Below, one piece after another: positions 5,072-9,599 of a DNA stretch of 9,599 nt. The stretch covers positions 1 to 9,599 of the forward strand of contig JACIWD010000010.1 of assembly GCA_014361165.1 (NCBI GenBank), read 5' to 3'. The stretch is from Candidatus Mnemosynella bozhongmuii. GTDB taxonomy: Archaea; Halobacteriota; Archaeoglobi; Mnemosynellales; Mnemosynellaceae. Below the pieces are notes generated by a model that did not search any database, was not told the DNA's origin, and worked only from the letters and a program-made list of their open reading frames with translations. How positions within the stretch are numbered: position 1 is the stretch's first letter; every line of letters starts with the position of its first letter. Both the position numbers and the translations under genes were made by a program.

Positions 5072-5073
5072 TG

Positions 5074-5090
5074 AATTAAAACCTTTAATT
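5074..5090. terminator. Bidirectional terminator candidate between tRNA-Asp and the MoxR/DUF58 operon
   Basis: AATTAAA-ACC-TTTAATT is a perfect 7-bp inverted repeat starting 2 nt after the tRNA and is followed on the plus strand by TTC. Both strands read into T-rich sequence. It lies between two converging transcription units, whose ends are at 5071 and 5128. An AT-only hairpin is weak at high temperature, so the T-tracts may be the real signal. Confidence 0.45.
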
Positions 5091-5127
5091 TTCATATCCC
5101 GGATTCACGGAGAGAGGCATAAAAGCT

Positions 5128-5691
5128 TCACATCTTTTCCGAGCTTTCAAAGAGGTCAACCTTCTCGGCATTCTGGAGGAGCAGAAATGCAGCTGTGATG
5201 GCCCCTCCAGTCAGAGCCATCTGATTCTCGAAGTAGAGAGCACCGATCTTCCAGAGGACAGCGGAAGGTATAATCAGAGTCAGGAGGAAAATGATCATGG
5301 GAGGAGATCTGAGAGTTCTCAGAACTCTCTCAGGTCTCATCTCAGATAAGATGAGGAGAATCACGGAGAGAGTGAGAAAGAAGGCATTCAGAAATCCGAG
5401 CAGGGCGAGAAGAATGAAGGGAAGATGCCTCACTCTGATCTCACTTTCCCGGAGAATCTCATCAAGAACCATAACAGAGGGTATTCCGAGTGAGAGCGAT
5501 GCTTCGAGAGTTTCTCCAGAGAAAATCTCCGAAAGATTGAGCTGAAAGGGCAGAAGAGAGGAATAGAGGAAGAAGGAAATCAGAGCCAGATCTCTGTTCT
5601 TTCTCGCAAGGAGGTAGATGACGGGAAGAACTGCAACGAGCTCCACCCCGTGCATCACTCCCGAGATTATCGCAATCACCATCCAGATCAT
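5128..5691 (-). CDS. Small polytopic membrane protein, last gene of the MoxR/DUF58 operon
   Basis: The 187-aa protein is not one I recognise. It has four to five hydrophobic segments, at about residues 1-28, 35-50, 91-117, 131-150 and 156-176, separated by short charged loops such as LLARKNRDLAL and SEMRPERVLRTLRSPP. It ends in a cytoplasm-like charged tail, NAEKVDLFESSEKM. There are no cysteines and no catalytic motif. The ATG overlaps the DUF58 stop in an ATGA quadruplet, and GAGAGGTGG lies upstream, so translation is coupled to DUF58. Position suggests a membrane anchor or partner for the DUF58/MoxR pair. It could be an archaeal substitute for the membrane proteins seen in bacterial versions of the module; that is inference. 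Confidence 0.75.
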   Translation of the reverse strand: MIWMVIAIISGVMHGVELVAVLPVIYLLARKNRDLALISFFLYSSLLPFQLNLSEIFSGETLEASLSLGIPSVMVLDEILRESEIRVRHLPFILLALLGFLNAFFLTLSVILLILSEMRPERVLRTLRSPPMIIFLLTLIIPSAVLWKIGALYFENQMALTGGAITAAFLLLQNAEKVDLFESSEKM

Positions 5692-6941
5692 ATTTCCACC
5701 TCTCTGAGAACCTCCTCGTAATCCTCGGGTCCGAGATCAAGGACGAGAGCTCTGCGTCTGAATTTCTTCAGAACTCTCTCGCGCTCAATGTAGCTCTCGT
5801 AGAGTTTTCTCAGCACTTCCTCGTTCATCTCTCCTGAATAGAAGAGAACAGGATTTGGGGAGAGGATTATGATTCTGTGTTTCTCTCCGATTCTGCTGAT
5901 CAGATTGAAGATTCTGGAGGTGTAGCTCATGAGATCAGTGATGATCACGAGGGTTGATGGTGATCTCAGGCTGAGGATGACTCTCTCAAATTCATCTCCT
6001 CTGATCTTCCTCAGGAATGCTTTTGTCCTCTGGCTCAGAGACGATAGCGATGGCTTCAAGCTCAGGAATCCGGCTTCTCTCATGAATCTTATCTCAGAGC
6101 GAATTCTCTGAATCTGCTCTCTCTCTCCGGAAGGAGGGATGAAGGTGAATCTTTTCTCGCTGTAACCGATGACACCCACCCTTATTCCACTCTTCAGAAG
6201 CGCTGAGGCCAAGTAAAGAAGGAGGGTGACCGCATAGTCTATTTTCGCCCTTCTTATCATCTTTCTCATCTCTCTGGTCATGTCGAGGATGATGTATACG
6301 TCTCTTGCCTCCTCTCTCAGAAACTCCCGGACTATGAGCTCGTTCAGTCTGGAGGATGCCTTCCAGTCAATCCTCTTCATGTCATCTCCGGGAAGATACT
6401 CTCTCAGCTCATCAAATTCAAGTGACTGGAGTCCGGAGAAACCTCTGGTGAGAAGACTTCTGCTCCTCACCCTTCTCTCCATCCCCTCCTTTATCGATTC
6501 CAGAGAAGGAATCACGTGAATTTTTTCTGATTCAAGAGCAATCTCCCTGAAGTAAAGTTCATTCGGGCTTAGAGCTTTTATCCGAGTTCTCAGCGGGAAT
6601 TCTCCTTTTGCTTCAGGGAAGACCTTCTGCAGGAGAACCTTTCTCTCACCCTCCCTCAGCCTCTCCACCAGCTTCTCTGCTCTGAGTCCCTCCTCAACTA
6701 TTTTCAGCTTTATCTCGCTTCCCCTGTTCTCAACGAAATATTCAATCGAGCCCTCCTTTCCCTCTTCGAAATTCCCTCTGAGATTTCTCTCAATCACGAC
6801 ATCTGGATGAAAGTTCACTCTGTGATGAATGAGGTAAATGGTGAGAATTAGCCCGAGAATGGCTCCGAATGGGTTTGAGAGGAGATAGGAATGAAGGACT
6901 CCAAGAAGTGCAATCATCCAGATCAGGCTCTCTCTCTTCAC
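5688..6941 (-). CDS. DUF58 protein (membrane-anchored, VWA-like)
   Basis: The 417-aa protein has two hydrophobic spans at residues 6-38, then a beta-rich extracytoplasmic or membrane-proximal region up to about 145. The DUF58 signature follows at 175-207: EFDELREYLPGDD, MKRIDWKASSRLNELIVREF. A VWA-like domain comes after it (VYIILDMTREM at 215-225; LVIITDLM at 331-338). In canonical DUF58 proteins the MIDAS loop is close to DxSxS; here it is D-M-T-R-E, so metal binding may be altered. DUF58 proteins are nearly always encoded beside MoxR ATPases and are thought to be their partners or substrates. The GTG start at 6941 overlaps the MoxR stop (GTGA) and has GAGGTG five nt upstream. The 3' end overlaps the following gene by 4 nt. 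Confidence 0.92.
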   Translation of the reverse strand: MKRESLIWMIALLGVLHSYLLSNPFGAILGLILTIYLIHHRVNFHPDVVIERNLRGNFEEGKEGSIEYFVENRGSEIKLKIVEEGLRAEKLVERLREGERKVLLQKVFPEAKGEFPLRTRIKALSPNELYFREIALESEKIHVIPSLESIKEGMERRVRSRSLLTRGFSGLQSLEFDELREYLPGDDMKRIDWKASSRLNELIVREFLREEARDVYIILDMTREMRKMIRRAKIDYAVTLLLYLASALLKSGIRVGVIGYSEKRFTFIPPSGEREQIQRIRSEIRFMREAGFLSLKPSLSSLSQRTKAFLRKIRGDEFERVILSLRSPSTLVIITDLMSYTSRIFNLISRIGEKHRIIILSPNPVLFYSGEMNEEVLRKLYESYIERERVLKKFRRRALVLDLGPEDYEEVLREVEI

Positions 6942-7867
6942 ACGGGCACCTCGACTTTATTCAGAATGCCTCTCAAAACATCATCGGCCCTCACACCATC
7001 ATACTCATACTCCGGTTGAAGTATTATTCTGTGAGAGAGCACCGGAATGCAGGTTTCCTTGATGTCATCCGGAATCACATAGTCTCTTCCCCTGAGGAAT
7101 GCGAGAGCCTTTGAGGCTCTCAGCAGGTGCTCTGCGGCTCTCGGAGAGGCACCTAGGAGAACTCTCTCATCAACTCTCGTGAGTCTGACTATTCTGTGGA
7201 GATATCTCAGAACCTCATCCCTTATCCTCACCTCTCTGGCCTTTTGAATCGCAAGCCTCAGCTCCTCAGCCGAAATTCTCTGATTGAGCTCCTCGAAATC
7301 GTCTGCATCCTTCTTCTTCAGCATCCTGAATTCCTCCTCTTCATCGAGATAGTGCATCCTCATGCTGATCATGAATCGATCCAGCTGCGCCTCGGGAAGT
7401 TTGTAAACACCTTCGAGTTCGACTGGATTTCTTGTCGCAATCACAAGAAATGGTTCTGGCAGCCGCATTGTGTTGCCCTCTATCGTCACCTGTCTCTCCT
7501 GCATCGCTTCGAGAAGGGCCGACTGAGTTTTTGGAGTTGCCCTGTTTATCTCGTCCACGAGCACAACATTTGCGAAAATCGGACCCTTCTTTATTCTGAA
7601 CTCGCCTTCTCTCATGCTGAAGTAAACCGTTCCTATTATATCTGCGGGAAGGAGGTCTGGGGTGAGCTGAATTCTTGAGAACTCCAGGCCTGTCACCTTT
7701 GAGAAGCTTTTCGCAAGGGTTGTCTTGGCAACTCCCGGAATTCCCACGAGCATGATGTGGCCTTCAGCAACCAGAGCCACGGTCATCATCTCCACTATCT
7801 CCTCGTATCCAACAACCGCCTTTCGCATCTCCTCTTTAATCCTCTCCAGAATCTCATCTCCTCTCAT
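6938..7867 (-). CDS. MoxR-family AAA+ ATPase
   Basis: The product has 309 aa, a normal length. Walker A is GIPGVAKT (42-49), Walker B with flanking signature is VVLVDEINRATPKTQSALLE (101-120), followed by AMQERQVTIEG, sensor 1 at ATRNP (144-148), the LPEAQLDRF arginine-finger region (157-165), and GASPRA sensor 2 (239-244). MoxR ATPases are hexameric remodelling or chaperone ATPases that act with VWA-domain partners, here the DUF58 protein encoded next. I chose ATG 7867 because GGTGAT, a perfect match to the archaeal anti-SD, lies four nt upstream; the longer reading from 7906 adds 13 residues (MRGLREEGNSVIG) with no family match. The gene overlaps the DUF4350 gene by 14 nt and the DUF58 gene by 4 nt. 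Confidence 0.95.
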   Translation of the reverse strand: MRGDEILERIKEEMRKAVVGYEEIVEMMTVALVAEGHIMLVGIPGVAKTTLAKSFSKVTGLEFSRIQLTPDLLPADIIGTVYFSMREGEFRIKKGPIFANVVLVDEINRATPKTQSALLEAMQERQVTIEGNTMRLPEPFLVIATRNPVELEGVYKLPEAQLDRFMISMRMHYLDEEEEFRMLKKKDADDFEELNQRISAEELRLAIQKAREVRIRDEVLRYLHRIVRLTRVDERVLLGASPRAAEHLLRASKALAFLRGRDYVIPDDIKETCIPVLSHRIILQPEYEYDGVRADDVLRGILNKVEVPV

Positions 7868-8864
7868 TCCAATCACCGAGTTTCCTTCCTCTCTCAATCC
7901 CCTCAATTATTCTCATCAGCTTCTCCCTCTCAAACCCTCTCTCCACAAAACTTTCGATCAGGGTTTTTAAATCACTTTCCTCCTCCTTTCGAAATCTTCT
8001 GAGAATGAAATTGAGCACTCTATCATGAGTCCTGCTCTCGATGAAGATCGAGAGAAGGGCAACAGAGAAGAAAGCGAGGAAGAGGAGATTTCTGTCAACC
8101 TCTCTCTTCAGAACCACCGTTCCTGTTTGATAGAGGTTGAAATTTGAATGATGAGCCTCATCAACATAAACATCTCCCTCAAAATTCCTCTCAATGAAGT
8201 TCTCTATGAATTTCTCGTTCAGCGGAAACATCTCGTTTATGAAGACGCTCGGATCCGAGAAGAGGATAATTCTTCCCTCTCCGTATCTCAGCTCGGCCAT
8301 TATGATCCGTTCTCCGAAGCTTCCGGATGAGATGGAAATTCTGCTCGAGTAAATCTCTCCTTCGGCACCGGTGATGAATGAGGGAACATTCAGGGTTATC
8401 CTGTCAACACCTCTGGAAAGCTCAGGATCTGTTATTCTGATGATTTCCGGAAGGCTTCCGTTTCCTTCATAGAAAATTTCCGTGAAGTCTCTTCTGGAGA
8501 ACCTTGCCGAGAGATTCAGTCCTTCGAGTATCTGATTTCCCGTTCCGAAATCATCCATCAGCACGAGAGTTCCGCCCTTCTGAAGAAAGAGCTTGATCTC
8601 CTCTATCTCCTCTGAGGAATAACCGAGATCCGGTCCGATGATCAGAAGGGTTCCTCTTCTGCTTCCGATTCCGAAGGAATCGAGAGGGCTGAGGATCGGG
8701 TGAACCGATGAGCTCTCAAGCGCTTCTTCGATGAACTTAGAGCATCCGTTCCAGTTCTGGTTGAAGATGCTGAATTCTGCCGTGGACTGAAATAGAGGAA
8801 CGGAAATCGGGGAAATGATCAGGAAGATTGCGAAAGAGAGGAGGATGAGATATGAGACCTTCAT
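7854..8864 (-). CDS. DUF4350-like membrane protein
   Basis: The 336-aa protein has an N-terminal hydrophobic segment (about 5-24), a globular domain, a second span (about 258-276), and a basic/acidic cytoplasmic tail (280-336). The globular part has the DUF4350 / glutamine-amidotransferase-like look: LLIIGPDLGYSSEEI at 73-87, FLQKGGTLVLMDDFGTGN at 93-110, and ILFSDPSVFINEM at 200-212, followed by VDEAHHS at 234-240. No nucleophile Cys in a GATase elbow is seen, so enzyme activity is doubtful; a binding or scaffold role is more likely. DUF4350 genes are common members of MoxR/DUF58 gene sets. The ATG at 8864 overlaps the stop of the previous gene (ATGA), and the 3' end overlaps the MoxR start by 14 nt. 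The cytoplasmic tail could contact MoxR. Confidence 0.82.
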   Translation of the reverse strand: MKVSYLILLSFAIFLIISPISVPLFQSTAEFSIFNQNWNGCSKFIEEALESSSVHPILSPLDSFGIGSRRGTLLIIGPDLGYSSEEIEEIKLFLQKGGTLVLMDDFGTGNQILEGLNLSARFSRRDFTEIFYEGNGSLPEIIRITDPELSRGVDRITLNVPSFITGAEGEIYSSRISISSGSFGERIIMAELRYGEGRIILFSDPSVFINEMFPLNEKFIENFIERNFEGDVYVDEAHHSNFNLYQTGTVVLKREVDRNLLFLAFFSVALLSIFIESRTHDRVLNFILRRFRKEEESDLKTLIESFVERGFEREKLMRIIEGIERGRKLGDWNERR

Positions 8865-9599
8865 GATCCCCGCCTCAGTAACATGATGACCCTTCTTATG
8901 GCTCTTCCGAGCATTCTCTCTTCATGAGACTTCAGCTTTTCCATACCGTAAAAACTCCTCTCATGAAGTCTCACAGCTCTTCTCAGCTCCTCTCTGAACC
9001 GAACATCTCTAAGAGCTCTGAGAAGCTCTCTCGGTGTCATGCTTCTCCCGAGCCCGTAGGATTTGAGGAGCATGAAGTAGAGGTCTCTGAAGCTCCCGGA
9101 GATTCCCTCAGCTCTCCTCCCTTCGACAGCATCTGCTCTCATCTTCTCTCCCTCAGACCTCTCAGCTCTTTCAGCCTTTCTTCCGCTCAGGATCAGCTTT
9201 GCTGAGAGAATCGCAAGGAGAATCAGGGCGAAAAGAAAGTAATGGTCTATCTCCTGACCATAAATTCGAATCTCCAGAATGTTTGATTTTGCCGGTTCAT
9301 AGAGCTCATCTCCTCTGAAGAGAGCAAAAACCGTGTGCTCTCCGGCATCCAGCGAGAGGTTGAGGGTGAAAGAGGAAGAGGCATATATCGTTTTTATGTA
9401 TCTCTCATCCACGTATATTTCGAGAGGGATATCATAGCCTGAGTCAACATATCCGTGAAGCTCGATCTCTCCGCTCCTCAGAGGCTCCTCCGGAGCTTCA
9501 AGAGTGATTCTCAGCTCCTCTCCGTAAAAGATGACCTCTGCAGTGGTTCTCGAGCTCTCATAGATTTCATCACCGGGAAAGAGAAGCTCCAGCGAAATC
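8861..9599 (-). CDS. Ig-like repeat membrane protein with DUF4129-like C-terminus (5' end outside window)
   Basis: The reading frame is open to the window edge, giving 245 visible residues; the GTG at 9412 is internal, not the start. Two copies of an Ig-like/filamin-type unit are visible: FPGDEIYESSRTTAEVIFYG (9515-9580) and FRGDELYEPAKSNILEIRIY (9251-9319), 87 residues apart, which is one Ig-fold length. One membrane span follows (HYFLFALILLAILSAKLIL). Then a charged linker, and a cytoplasmic domain with LYFMLLKSYGLGRSMTPREL, RALRDVRFREELRRAVRLHE and SFYGMEKL, like DUF4129, where TPxEL and a final ExxxYG are typical. DUF4129 is often fused to a transglutaminase domain; none is visible here, but it could lie upstream of the window. 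The extracellular repeats and cytoplasmic tail suggest an envelope-spanning component of the MoxR module. Confidence 0.82.
   Translation of the reverse strand, partial: ISLELLFPGDEIYESSRTTAEVIFYGEELRITLEAPEEPLRSGEIELHGYVDSGYDIPLEIYVDERYIKTIYASSSFTLNLSLDAGEHTVFALFRGDELYEPAKSNILEIRIYGQEIDHYFLFALILLAILSAKLILSGRKAERAERSEGEKMRADAVEGRRAEGISGSFRDLYFMLLKSYGLGRSMTPRELLRALRDVRFREELRRAVRLHERSFYGMEKLKSHEERMLGRAIRRVIMLLRRGS
9251..9580 (-). repeat. Diverged tandem repeat within the coding region (Ig-like units)
   Basis: The protein phrase F-x-G-D-E-[IL]-Y-E ... [EI]-x-[IF]-Y-G-[EQ]-E occurs twice, at 9515-9580 and 9251-9319, 261 bp apart. The similarity is clear in protein and weak in DNA, so it is an old domain duplication rather than a recent one. 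More copies may lie beyond the window. Confidence 0.7.

Noticed and set aside
5041..5111. tRNA-Asp 3' end as an integration (att) site
   Set aside because: No second copy of the tRNA 3' end and no integrase is seen in the window, and the following operon looks like ordinary chromosomal DNA.
7868..7906. Earlier start for the MoxR gene
   Set aside because: ATG 7867 has GGTGAT four nt upstream and gives the normal family N-terminus.
8861..9412. A complete 183-aa gene starting at GTG 9412
   Set aside because: The same frame stays open to the window edge and encodes a second copy of the Ig-like unit, so the GTG is an internal valine and the gene is 5'-truncated by the window.
1..9599. Very frequent CTCTC/GAGAG strings throughout, suggestive of dispersed repeats
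   Set aside because: They follow from purine-rich coding strands (GAG, AGA, AGG codons and Glu/Arg-rich proteins) and show no fixed unit or spacing.

Overview
The window looks like chromosomal DNA of a thermophilic, anaerobic euryarchaeon. Archaeoglobales (Archaeoglobus, Geoglobus or Ferroglobus type) is my best guess, from overall impression rather than a search. The evidence is: archaeal TATA-type promoters 25-40 nt upstream of starts, often with almost no leader; GGTGA/GAGG ribosome sites inside operons; two tRNA genes without encoded CCA; arginine written mostly as AGA/AGG; Glu/Arg/Lys/Ile-rich proteins; and several iron-sulfur and cysteine-cluster proteins. Genes are tightly packed. No gap between genes exceeds about 110 bases, and I see no IS element, CRISPR array, rRNA or integrase.

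Left part (1-2302), a redox / Fe-S flavoured region. The minus strand carries the 5' part of a RAD55/KaiC-like ATPase (cut by the window edge), tRNA-Ala(CGC), a HesB/IscA-like A-type Fe-S protein 7 nt upstream of that tRNA, and an Lrp/AsnC-type regulator with an unusual C-terminal cysteine cluster. Divergent from the regulator, on the plus strand, is an overlapping pair: a small zinc-ribbon protein and a two-cluster ferredoxin-like protein.

Middle part (2304-5071), a transporter and its probable regulator. A minus-strand regulator fuses a winged helix to an NMT1/SsuA-type ligand-binding domain. It shares a 46-bp promoter region with a plus-strand pair: a 56-aa membrane protein of DUF3311 (YhdT-like) type and a sodium/solute symporter (SSS family). 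The fusion is probably a one-component sensor of the transported compound. tRNA-Asp(GTC) follows on the plus strand with its own promoter.

Right part (5128-9599), one minus-strand operon of five genes whose coding regions all overlap. In order of transcription they are: an Ig-like/DUF4129-like membrane protein (5' end outside the window), a DUF4350-like membrane protein, a MoxR-type AAA+ ATPase, a DUF58 protein, and a small polytopic membrane protein that I do not recognise. MoxR + DUF58 + DUF4350 + DUF4129 is a recurrent but poorly understood module. The likely picture is an AAA+ ATPase remodelling a membrane-anchored VWA-like partner at the cell envelope. This is the most system-like part of the window.
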